A stretch of DNA of 64,000 nucleotides. Source: Accumulibacter sp. Its GTDB lineage: Bacteria; Pseudomonadota; Gammaproteobacteria; Burkholderiales; Rhodocyclaceae. Below the pieces are notes generated by a model that was not told the origin of the DNA, did no database searches, and worked only from the letters and a program-made list of their open reading frames with translations. Every line of letters begins with the position of its first letter. The stretch's first letter is position 1. This document shows, one piece after another, positions 57,187 through 64,000 of the stretch. A program made the position numbers and the translations under genes. Location: contig JACKLW010000006.1 in the NCBI GenBank assembly GCA_024235715.1, forward strand, positions 372,001-436,000, read 5' to 3'.

Positions 57187-58527
57187 ATGCGTGTCAGTAC
57201 GGGTCAAATCTACGATGCTGCCGTGCTTGGCATGGAGCGCAACCAGAGTCAGCTGGTCAAGCTGCAGAATCAGATTTCCAGTGGGCGTCGGATGCTCACG
57301 CCAGCCGACGATCCGGTCGCCGCGGCGCGTGCCCTGGCTATCACCCAGAGCCGGGAAGTGGCCGCCCAGTACGCGCAGAATCAGGGCGCCGCGAGCGATC
57401 GTCTGGGCCTGGTCGACAGCCAGTTGAGCGCCTTGACCGATCTCCTGCAGAGTGTGCGCAGCCGCGTCGTGCAGGCAGGCAATACGGTGCTCGGCGACAG
57501 CGACCGTCAGGCGATAGCCGTCGAACTCGAGGAGCGCTTCAATGAACTGCTCGGGATTGCCAATAGCCGGACCGCCGAGGGCGACTATCTGTTTTCGGGC
57601 TATCAGAGCGAAACGAAGCCGTTTGCGCTCGCCGCAGCGCCGGCAGCAAGCGGCTCGGTGAGCTATTCCGGCGACGACGGCGAACGCTTGCTGCAGGTGG
57701 GCGCAGCACAGCAGATGGCGGCCAGCGTCGCCGGCAGCGAACTGTTCATGAACATCCGCGAGGGCAACGGGACCTTCACCACGGCGGCCGGCGGTGGCGG
57801 GACGGCGAACCAGGGGAGCGGGATTATCGACACTGGCTCGGTGCTCGATCAGCAGAAGTGGCAAAGTGCCCTGAACAGTGGTTTCCCGTGGCAGGGAACG
57901 AGCAATCGCAGTCTGCAGATCGTCTTTTCGTCTCCCGGTGGGGTCAGCAGTTACCAGCTGTTCGATGCCTCCACGCCGCCACCGCCTGCCGCCGCGGCGC
58001 CTCCGCAGGCGGTCAGCGATGTGACGCCGTTCGTCGCGGGACAGGCGATCCCGCTGCTCACCAAGGCGCAGCCGCCGGCCGCGCCGCTGACCACCGACTT
58101 TGGCGCGCAGGTGGTGATCGAAGGCACACCGGCTGCCGGCGACCGCTTCAGCATCGCTCCCGGTGGCAACAAGAGCGTCTTCCAGACGATGCAGGAAGTG
58201 ATCGGCCTGTTGCGTTCGCCGCTCGATTCCAGCGCCGCCAGAACGGTGTTTTCCGGGGAACTGGCGGGGCATCTGCGCAACTTCGACCAGGTGCAGGCGA
58301 ATGTCAGTCGCGTGCAGGCATCGGTTGGCGCGCGTCTGCAGGCACTGGACGGCCTGAGCGACAACTCGGCGGCAGTCGATGTCAAGTATCAGCAGACCCT
58401 CTCCGATCTCCAGGATCTGGACTATGCGAAAGCAATATCCGACTTCACCCGCCAGCAGATCAGTCTCGAAGCGGCGCAGAAATCCTTCGTCACGGTCAGC
58501 GGCCTGAGCCTTTTCAACTACCTCTGA
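57187..58527 (+). CDS. flgL: FlgL, hook-filament junction protein 3
   Basis: The 446-residue protein has the flagellin-like N-terminus (MRVSTGQIYDAAVLGMERNQSQLVKLQNQISSGRR) and the conserved C-terminus (LQDLDYAKAISDFTRQQISLEAAQKSFVTVSGLSLFNYL). It is longer than E. coli FlgL (317). The extra length is a central insertion (about 185-330) with a Gly-rich run and Pro/Ala-rich linker, probably a surface domain. It starts 10 bases after flgK. Confidence 0.95.
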   Translation: MRVSTGQIYDAAVLGMERNQSQLVKLQNQISSGRRMLTPADDPVAAARALAITQSREVAAQYAQNQGAASDRLGLVDSQLSALTDLLQSVRSRVVQAGNTVLGDSDRQAIAVELEERFNELLGIANSRTAEGDYLFSGYQSETKPFALAAAPAASGSVSYSGDDGERLLQVGAAQQMAASVAGSELFMNIREGNGTFTTAAGGGGTANQGSGIIDTGSVLDQQKWQSALNSGFPWQGTSNRSLQIVFSSPGGVSSYQLFDASTPPPPAAAAPPQAVSDVTPFVAGQAIPLLTKAQPPAAPLTTDFGAQVVIEGTPAAGDRFSIAPGGNKSVFQTMQEVIGLLRSPLDSSAARTVFSGELAGHLRNFDQVQANVSRVQASVGARLQALDGLSDNSAAVDVKYQQTLSDLQDLDYAKAISDFTRQQISLEAAQKSFVTVSGLSLFNYL

Positions 58528-58530
58528 TCG

Positions 58531-59076
58531 ATGAGCATCGCCCTGCGTTCGCTTGCCGTCTTTCCGCTGGCAGCCCTGCTGACCGCCTGCGGCGGCGTCG
58601 ACTGGCAGGCGCCGCCGCGCGTGGACACCGCCGAGGTCGATCGCGGTTTCACGCAGTCGCCGGATCCGACCGTCAACATCGAGCCCGTCAAGGCCATTGC
58701 TCTGGTCGGGGCGACGGGCTATGCCGCTTCCCACTACACCGGCCCGGCGGCGAACCTGGGCCTGGCCGCTGCCGCCGCGGTCGTCGCCTACGTGGTCTAC
58801 GATCCGCTGGCGCCCAACTGGACGATCGAGGAGTGGGTTGTCGACGGCGACACCTACCGGCTTTCAATGCGTGCCAAGGGCTTCCGTACGGGCGGCGATG
58901 GCGAGTCCGGACTGATTCTCAATCGGCGGGCACGGCAGTTGCAGCGCAAGCGAGGCTATCTGGGTTACCGGATTCTCGATTACTCGGAGGGCATCGAATC
59001 GAGCACGCCCATCACGCACCGCTACGCCGAAGGCACGTTCCAGCTGGTGCACAGCGTTTCAGATGGGGCGCATTAG
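58531..59076 (+). CDS. Small lipoprotein of unknown function after flgL
   Basis: The 181-residue protein has a lipoprotein signal with lipobox LLTAC (C20). A second hydrophobic segment of about 30 residues (about 50-90: AIALVGATGYAASHY... LGLAAAAAVVAYVVY) is followed by a globular part with an alternating beta-like pattern (WVVDGDTYRLSMRAKGF). I recognise no family. It starts 3 bases after the flgL stop and is likely co-transcribed, so a link with the cell-surface end of the flagellum or a passenger role is possible. The end overlaps the convergent fliR stop by 4 bases. Confidence 0.75.
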   Translation: MSIALRSLAVFPLAALLTACGGVDWQAPPRVDTAEVDRGFTQSPDPTVNIEPVKAIALVGATGYAASHYTGPAANLGLAAAAAVVAYVVYDPLAPNWTIEEWVVDGDTYRLSMRAKGFRTGGDGESGLILNRRARQLQRKRGYLGYRILDYSEGIESSTPITHRYAEGTFQLVHSVSDGAH

Positions 59077-59858
59077 CGCGTCGCAGGCGCAAAATTCCCG
59101 AGCATCGACTGCAGCCCGTACTCGAACAGCTGTTGCAGAGGCTGGCTCAGATAGGCGAGACCGAACATCAGGCCGGCCAGCCCCAGGGTGATGGTCAGCG
59201 GAAAGCCGATCACGATAAGATTGAGTTGCGGCGCTGCGCGGCTAAGGATGGCCAGGGCCAGGTTGGTGATCAGCAGCGCGACGATAATCGGCAGTGCGAG
59301 CAGCAGCCCCGACGAGAAAACGACTGCGCCCGAGCTTGCCAGGTTCCACCAGCTTTCCCCCGTCAGCTGTGCTGCGCCGACCGGCAGGGCGCTGAAGCTG
59401 CGGGTCAGGGTGGCGAGTACCATCAGGTGGCCGTTGATGGCCATGAAAACGAGCAGCGCCAGCAAGCCGAGGAACTCGGCGATGACGCCGGTCTGACCGG
59501 CGGTCAGTGGGTCGTAGGAACTGGCGAAGCCGAGCCCCATCTGCAGACTGATGACGCTGCCGGCCAGGTCGACCGCGGCCAGGACGAGGCGGATGGCGAA
59601 GCCCATGGCCAGGCCGATGATCATTTGTTGGGCGAGAATCAGCAGGCCGGCCGCCGACGCCGGGTCTACCGCCGGCATCGCTGGCAGGGCGGGAGCGATG
59701 GCCGCGGTGATGGCCAGGCCGAGAATCAGCCGGACGCGTGTGCTCAGGGCCGGGTTGTTGAATGGCGGTGCGGCGACCAGAATGGCCAGTACGCGTGCCA
59801 GCGGGAAGAAGAAAGCCACCACCCAGGCATTGATCTCCGCCGCCGTGACGCTGATCAT
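59073..59858 (-). CDS. fliR: FliR, flagellar export gate
   Basis: The 261-residue membrane protein has the FliR pattern: about six helices, FFFPLARVLAILVAAPPF near the start, and RLVLAAVDLAGSVISLQMGLGFASSYDP (about 95-122). It forms the export gate core with FliP and FliQ. It is last in the fliLMNOPQR set and starts 6 bases after fliQ. Confidence 0.96.
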   Translation of the reverse strand: MISVTAAEINAWVVAFFFPLARVLAILVAAPPFNNPALSTRVRLILGLAITAAIAPALPAMPAVDPASAAGLLILAQQMIIGLAMGFAIRLVLAAVDLAGSVISLQMGLGFASSYDPLTAGQTGVIAEFLGLLALLVFMAINGHLMVLATLTRSFSALPVGAAQLTGESWWNLASSGAVVFSSGLLLALPIIVALLITNLALAILSRAAPQLNLIVIGFPLTITLGLAGLMFGLAYLSQPLQQLFEYGLQSMLGNFAPATR

Positions 59859-59864
59859 CGCTGC

Positions 59865-60134
59865 TCAGCCGACCAGCAGTGGAATGCTCTCGAACAGTCG
59901 GCGGACGTAGTCGACCATCATCTGCAGCATCCACGGGCCGGCCAGGAGAAGGGTCAGGAACACGCCCACCAGCTTGGGGATGAACGACAGTGTCTGCTCG
60001 TTGATCTGGGTCGCCGCCTGAAAGACGCTGACGATCAGGCCGATCAGCAGTGCGGCCAGCAGCAGTGGCGCGGCCAGCAGCAAGGTCACCTCGACCGCCT
60101 GGCGCCCGATGTCCATGACCAGTTCCGGCGTCAT
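59865..60134 (-). CDS. fliQ: FliQ, flagellar export gate
   Basis: The 89-residue protein has two helices and a conserved [33 protein letters not shown]. It overlaps fliP by 4 bases. Confidence 0.97.
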   Translation of the reverse strand: MTPELVMDIGRQAVEVTLLLAAPLLLAALLIGLIVSVFQAATQINEQTLSFIPKLVGVFLTLLLAGPWMLQMMVDYVRRLFESIPLLVG

Positions 60135-60886
60135 CCGCCGAAGCTCGCGACCAGCGAGCCAAGGATCAGGTGCCAGCCATCGACGAGCACGAAAAGCATC
60201 AGCTTGAAGGGCAGGGCGATCATTACCGGTGACATCATCATCATGCCCATCGACATCAGCACACTGGCCACGACCATGTCGACGATCAGGAAGGGGATGA
60301 AGATGATGAAGCCGATCTGGAAAGCCGTCTTCAGCTCGCTGGTGACGAAAGCCGGGATCAGCAAACGCATTGGAATGTCATCGGCCGAGTGGAAGCGGGG
60401 CGCATCCGCCATGCGCGCAAACAGTGCAATGTCGGACTCGCGCGTCTGTTTGAGCATGAACTTGCGTAGTGGCACCGCACCACGTTCCATCGCCTGGATA
60501 TAGGTGATCCTGTTTTCCGACAAGGGCAGGTAGGCTTCGCTGTACACCTGGTCGAGCACGGGCGACATGATGAAAAAGGTCAGGAACAGCGACAGCCCGA
60601 GCAGCACCTGATTGGGCGGCGAGGTCTGCGTGCCCAGCGCGTGCCTGAGCAGCGAAAGAACGATGATGATCCGCGTGAAGCTGGTCATCATCAGCAGGGC
60701 CGCCGGAATGAAGCTCAGTGCCGTCAGCGTCAGCAGCGTCTGGATGGAGAGGGTGTAGGTCTGGCTGCCCCCGGCGCCGGGCGTGCTGGTCAGCGCCGGC
60801 AGGCCGCCGGCCTGTGCCCAGGCCGCCAGCGGCGCCAGCAGAATGCCGAGCAGAACGCCGCAGCGGGCGAGCCTAGCGCTCTTCAT
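60131..60886 (-). CDS. fliP: FliP, flagellar export gate
   Basis: The 251-residue protein has a cleavable signal peptide (cut after AWA) and the family blocks [40 protein letters not shown] and [32 protein letters not shown]. Five molecules build the gate with FliQ and FliR. It overlaps fliO by 14 bases. Confidence 0.98.
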   Translation of the reverse strand: MKSARLARCGVLLGILLAPLAAWAQAGGLPALTSTPGAGGSQTYTLSIQTLLTLTALSFIPAALLMMTSFTRIIIVLSLLRHALGTQTSPPNQVLLGLSLFLTFFIMSPVLDQVYSEAYLPLSENRITYIQAMERGAVPLRKFMLKQTRESDIALFARMADAPRFHSADDIPMRLLIPAFVTSELKTAFQIGFIIFIPFLIVDMVVASVLMSMGMMMMSPVMIALPFKLMLFVLVDGWHLILGSLVASFGG

Positions 60887-61325
60887 GCCTGCGCTCGGCG
60901 ATCTGCTTCAGCCACTGGGCAAAGGGTTTCTCGCCGTCGCCGGCCGTCGCGAGTTCGCCCTTCGGCAGCGTATGCAAGGTGCGGATCTGGCCGGGCACGA
61001 GGCCGACAACGAGCCAGGTATCGCCAATTTCGACGAGCACGATGCGTTCCCTGGTGCCGATCATCAGGCCGCCGACAACGCGCATCGGGCCGTTGCTGCC
61101 GAAGCCGCGTCCGCCGTTCAGCCTGCGCAGCAGGTAGGCGGCCAGAAACAGGACGCCGATGACTGCGGCCAGTCCGAACAGCGTTTGCAGCATCGTGGTC
61201 AGTGACACACCGGGTGGCTCTGGCATGGCGGACTGTGCCATGGCGCCACGCGAAAGCAGGGCGAACAACAGCTGGCACGCGCTGCGCGCCGGGCGGCAGA
61301 AAGTCGATTTGCGGTGTCGAAGCAA
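60873..61325 (-). CDS. fliO: FliO, flagellar export accessory protein; start uncertain
   Basis: The 150-residue frame has one strong membrane helix ([26 protein letters not shown], about 46-71). The FliO C-terminal pattern follows ([41 protein letters not shown]). The longest frame starts at a TTG (61325) with no ribosome binding site. It would supply a signal-like N-terminus ending SRGAMA. ATG 61241 would lack that. The region directly upstream is a REP-like palindrome, so the original start may have been lost. FliO stabilises FliP. Confidence 0.85.
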   Translation of the reverse strand: MLRHRKSTFCRPARSACQLLFALLSRGAMAQSAMPEPPGVSLTTMLQTLFGLAAVIGVLFLAAYLLRRLNGGRGFGSNGPMRVVGGLMIGTRERIVLVEIGDTWLVVGLVPGQIRTLHTLPKGELATAGDGEKPFAQWLKQIAERRHEER

Positions 61326-61544
61326 AAGGGTCGGCCAGCTTAGCGTGCGAGTCGCGTTCGCGACTCACGAATCCCCTTCTCCCCGCAGCGGGAGGAAGGG
61401 TCGGGAATGAGGGAAAGGGTCATGATCGGCGGTTGCTTCACAGCGCATGACCGTCTGCTTGCTGGTCGCTATCTTAAAGCAAGCGGCGGCAAGAGCAAAC
61501 GCCGCGAGCCAGGCCGCCTGCACCCGCCAGGGCGGCATGGACGC
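61326..61544. repeat. REP-like palindromic element between fliO and fliN
   Basis: It contains two hairpins: GAGTCGCG-TT-CGCGACTC (61349-61366), then a pyrimidine/purine palindrome with arms at 61374-61384 and 61390-61400 (CCCTTCTCCCC and GGGAGGAAGGG, one bulge). Purine-rich TCGGGAATGAGGGAAAGGG follows. The CCCTTCTCCC...GGGAGAAGGG-plus-GGGATGAGGG pattern is common in intergenic repeats of beta- and gammaproteobacteria. It splits fliN from fliO in an operon that is usually tightly packed. No coding frame is supported. Confidence 0.65.
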
Positions 61545-62003
61545 TCAGTGTCCGATCTTGCGGGCGCGTTCCGAGGGGGTGACGATATCGGTCAGACGGA
61601 TCCCGAACTTGTCGTTGACCACCACCACCTCGCCCTGGGCGATCAGCGTGCCATTGACGAAGACACTCATCGGTTCGCCAGCCATGGCATCCAGTTCGAC
61701 GACCGAGCCGTGCGCCAGTTGCAGGAGATTCTTGATGGTGATCCTGGTACGCCCGAGTTCGACGGCGATCTGGACCGGTATATCCAGGATCATGTCGAGT
61801 TCGTTCATCAGGGAGGCCTTGTTCCCCGGTTCATCGAAACTCGGGAAGATGTTCGCCGCCTGGGCGTTGCCGGCGGGTGGCGCTTCGGCCGCAGACTGCT
61901 CGGCCATTGCCGCGGCCCAGTCGTCGTCAGCGCTACTGTCGGCAGAAGCACCGTCGTCGGCGCCGAGCAGGCTCTCGAAATCGTCCGTTTCGTCTTTATC
62001 CAT
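61545..62003 (-). CDS. fliN: FliN, flagellar motor switch protein
   Basis: The 152-residue protein has a long acidic N-terminal extension (about 1-68) and the C-terminal SpoA domain (LDMILDIPVQIAVELGRTRITIKNLLQLAHGSVVELDAMAGEPM). It forms the C-ring with FliM. Its start overlaps the fliM stop by 8 bases. Confidence 0.97.
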   Translation of the reverse strand: MDKDETDDFESLLGADDGASADSSADDDWAAAMAEQSAAEAPPAGNAQAANIFPSFDEPGNKASLMNELDMILDIPVQIAVELGRTRITIKNLLQLAHGSVVELDAMAGEPMSVFVNGTLIAQGEVVVVNDKFGIRLTDIVTPSERARKIGH

Positions 62004-63000
62004 TGCTTTCTCCGGCGGGGGCTTCCTCGTTGTCGGCGGCCATGAAGCGTTCGACCTTGAGTGCGTATTGCCCATCCTGCTGCCCGTAGCGGCACTCCAT
62101 CACGGGCACGTCGTCGACCAGCGCGACGATCTTCTCGGGGATGTCGAGCGGGATGACATCGCCAACCTTCATGGTCAGAATCTGGCGCAGCGCGACGCTG
62201 GTCGTCGCCAGTCTGGCGGTGATCTCCACCTCGGCGTTCTTCAACTGCTTGCGCAACATGATGATCCAGCGGCGGTCCGTCGACAGCTGGTCGCTCTGCA
62301 TCGCGCTGTACAGCAGGTCGCGGATCGGTTCGAGCATCGAGTACGGGAAACAGATGTGCATGTCGGCGCTGGAGCCACCGAATTCGAGCGAGAAGGTCGT
62401 CGAGATGACGATCTCCGAAGGTGTGGCGATGTTCGCGAACTGCGAATTCATCTCCGAGCGGATGTACTCGAAAGTCATATCGTATACCGGCTTCCAGGAA
62501 CGCGAATACTCGGTGAATACGACCGCCAGCAGTCCCTGGATGATGCGTTGCTCGGTGGCCGTGAAGTCGCGGCCTTCGACGCGGGTGTGGAAGCGGCCAT
62601 CGCCGCCGAACATGTTGTCGACCACCAGAAAGACCAGGCTCGGGTCGAAGATGAACAGGGCGGTTCCGCGCAGGGCCTTGGCGGTGACCAGATTCAGGTT
62701 GGTGGGCACCACCAGGTTGCGGGTGAACTCGCTGTATTTCTGTACCCGAATCGAGCCCACCGAGATTTCCGTGCTGCGATGCATGTAGTTGAAGAGGCCG
62801 ATGCGCAGGTAGCGCGCAAAGCGTTCATTGACCAGTTCGAGCGTGGGCATCCGCCCGCGGACGATTCGCTCCTGCGTGCCGAGATTGTAGGGGCGCGCAC
62901 CGCCGCCTGCTTCGGCGACCTCCTCCGGCTCGTCGGCTTCGCCGCTGACGCCCTTGAGCAGGGCATCGACTTCATCCTGAGAGAGGAAATCGGCGCTCAT
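61996..63000 (-). CDS. fliM: FliM, flagellar motor switch protein
   Basis: The 334-residue protein begins with the CheY-P-binding segment MSADFLSQDEVDALLKGVSGE and has the middle CheC-like domain (LELVNERFARYLRIGLFNYMHRSTEI) and a C-terminal SpoA part (LTMKVGDVIPLDIPEKI). It receives the CheY signal encoded in the same window. It follows fliL by 6 bases. Confidence 0.98.
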   Translation of the reverse strand: MSADFLSQDEVDALLKGVSGEADEPEEVAEAGGGARPYNLGTQERIVRGRMPTLELVNERFARYLRIGLFNYMHRSTEISVGSIRVQKYSEFTRNLVVPTNLNLVTAKALRGTALFIFDPSLVFLVVDNMFGGDGRFHTRVEGRDFTATEQRIIQGLLAVVFTEYSRSWKPVYDMTFEYIRSEMNSQFANIATPSEIVISTTFSLEFGGSSADMHICFPYSMLEPIRDLLYSAMQSDQLSTDRRWIIMLRKQLKNAEVEITARLATTSVALRQILTMKVGDVIPLDIPEKIVALVDDVPVMECRYGQQDGQYALKVERFMAADNEEAPAGESNG

Positions 63001-63006
63001 TGCGAC

Positions 63007-63555
63007 TCACTGAATGATGAACGAAGTGAACAGCACTTCCCTGATTGGCCAATCGCGGTTCTTTCCCTTGCCGGCCGGGTCGAGCACGCCGTTTATCTTC
63101 TCCTTGATCTCGGCGGCCAGGCCCTGCTTGCCTTCCGTGGTCATCAGTTCGGACGCCTTCTTGCTCGACAGCAGCAGGGTCAGGTCGTTACGCAGCTTGG
63201 GCATGAACTGCTTCAGCTGCTCGTCGACTTCCGCGCTTTCGACCTCGACCGACAGAATCAGCTGCAGATACTGGTCACCGTCTTCCGGTACGAGATTGAC
63301 GGTGAAGGCATCCATGGCCACGTAGATTGGCGCTGCGTTGTGGTCGGCCTTCTTCCTCCGGACCGGCTTGGCTCGTTCACGGCTGGCGTCGGCGTACTCG
63401 TCGTCGTATTCAGGCGCCGGCTTCAAGAGAATGTAGGCGCCGACGCCGCCGAGGCCGAGCACCAGTACCAGTAGCACGACGATGATGATCAGCAGCTTCT
63501 TGCCGCTCTTTGCCGGCGCGGCGCCGTCAGCTTCGGGCTTTGCATCCTTGGCCAT
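63007..63555 (-). CDS. fliL: FliL, flagellar basal body-associated protein
   Basis: The 182-residue protein has a Lys-rich cytoplasmic start, one membrane helix (about 21-43) and a periplasmic domain with AFTVNLVPEDGDQYLQLILSVEVES and a typical C-terminus ending REVLFTSFIIQ. FliL associates with the stator ring and affects torque. Confidence 0.96.
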   Translation of the reverse strand: MAKDAKPEADGAAPAKSGKKLLIIIVVLLVLVLGLGGVGAYILLKPAPEYDDEYADASRERAKPVRRKKADHNAAPIYVAMDAFTVNLVPEDGDQYLQLILSVEVESAEVDEQLKQFMPKLRNDLTLLLSSKKASELMTTEGKQGLAAEIKEKINGVLDPAGKGKNRDWPIREVLFTSFIIQ

Positions 63556-63644
63556 TCAGCGGTTGTCTCCCTGGTTCCGTGTTCGCTTGGTGTCGGTTCT
63601 CGTATTCAATGCGGGCAGGCCTCTGCTTGGCCGGGCAGCATCTG

Positions 63645-64000
63645 CTAGGCAAAAGTGTCGACCAGGCTGCTGCCAGCGTGCGTGGCGCCGGTCGGAGCGA
63701 CGAGGCTGCCCGCCGAAGCAACGCCAAGTATAGCCTTATCGCCCATCTCGCGGGGCGAGCCCGACTGCTCCTGGCGACCGTCAGCCTGCTGCCGAAAGGA
63801 TTCGCTGCCAACGCTGACCTGTCCCAATTCGATTCCCGCCGTGGCGAACATTTCGCGCAGTCTCGGCAGTGCCGTTTCAATGGCCCCACGAACATCGGCG
63901 TTTGCCGAGACGAAGTGTGCATTGGCGCCGTCCTTGTCCAGCTTCAGGGTGATCTCGAGCGAGCCCAGTTGCGGTGGATTGAGCGTCAGTTGCGCGAGCT
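63645..64000 (-). CDS. fliK: FliK, flagellar hook-length control protein, C-terminal part only
   Basis: On the reverse strand a frame open from the window edge to the stop at 63645 (118 codons) carries the conserved Flg_hook domain: LTLNPPQLGSLEITLKLDKDG, followed by ETALPRLREMFATAGIELGQVSV. The FliK C-terminus contacts FlhB to switch export specificity. The N-terminal ruler region lies beyond the window. fliL begins 89 bases downstream. Confidence 0.92.
   Translation of the reverse strand, partial: LAQLTLNPPQLGSLEITLKLDKDGANAHFVSANADVRGAIETALPRLREMFATAGIELGQVSVGSESFRQQADGRQEQSGSPREMGDKAILGVASAGSLVAPTGATHAGSSLVDTFA

Overview
The window is 64 kb of high-GC DNA from a motile Gram-negative bacterium, most likely a betaproteobacterium; a Rhodocyclales relative such as the Accumulibacter/Dechloromonas group is my best guess. 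The reasons are CheZ and tandem CheV proteins, the flhBAFG-fliA-motAB order, sigma-54 and sigma-28 flagellar promoters, a SPINDLY-type transferase and Rpn nuclease. No 16S gene or search was available, so the taxonomy is inference. There are no rRNA or CRISPR loci and I recognised no tRNA.

Region 1 (1-12.1 kb): a truncated chemoreceptor gene, a threonine ammonia-lyase with an ACT domain, a large PAS/GAF sensor kinase, then a compact pilus cluster. This holds a 60-residue type IV pilin, a secreted partner resembling Geobacter PilA-C, and three overlapping genes (ABC permease, membrane-anchored protein, ABC ATPase) arranged like Myxococcus PilI/PilG/PilH. A SPINDLY/O-GlcNAc-transferase-type glycosyltransferase follows. 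A sigma-54-like promoter and a hairpin at the predicted transcript start precede the pilin. This is the most unusual system in the window.

Region 2 (12.1-23.3 kb): a surface-glycan island. It has two polytopic membrane proteins, a GtrA flippase, a DPM1-like GT2, a GT9 heptosyltransferase-like enzyme, an AglD/MprF-type flippase-domain protein, and two paralogous FAD oxidoreductases in opposite orientation at its flanks. The second paralogue is broken by a 7-bp tandem duplication.

Region 3 (23.3-31 kb): an Rpn-type nuclease with an in-frame 12-bp repeat, a SWIM-SNF2 helicase, tex, fliW, and an unannotated remnant of a class III adenylate/guanylate cyclase.

Region 4 (31-64 kb): chemotaxis and flagellum. 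The order is MCP, cheV, cheV, cheY, cheZ, cheA; then flhB-flhA-flhF-flhG-fliA-motA-motB. Leftward come flgN, flgM and flgA; rightward flgBCDEFGHIJ and flgKL plus a small lipoprotein. Leftward again are fliK (partial), fliL, fliM, fliN, a REP-like palindrome, and fliO, fliP, fliQ, fliR. Promoters fit a standard hierarchy: a consensus sigma-54 site before flgB and sigma-28 sites before flgM and flgK. The flagellin, the basal-body genes fliE to fliJ, and cheW/cheR/cheB lie outside the window.
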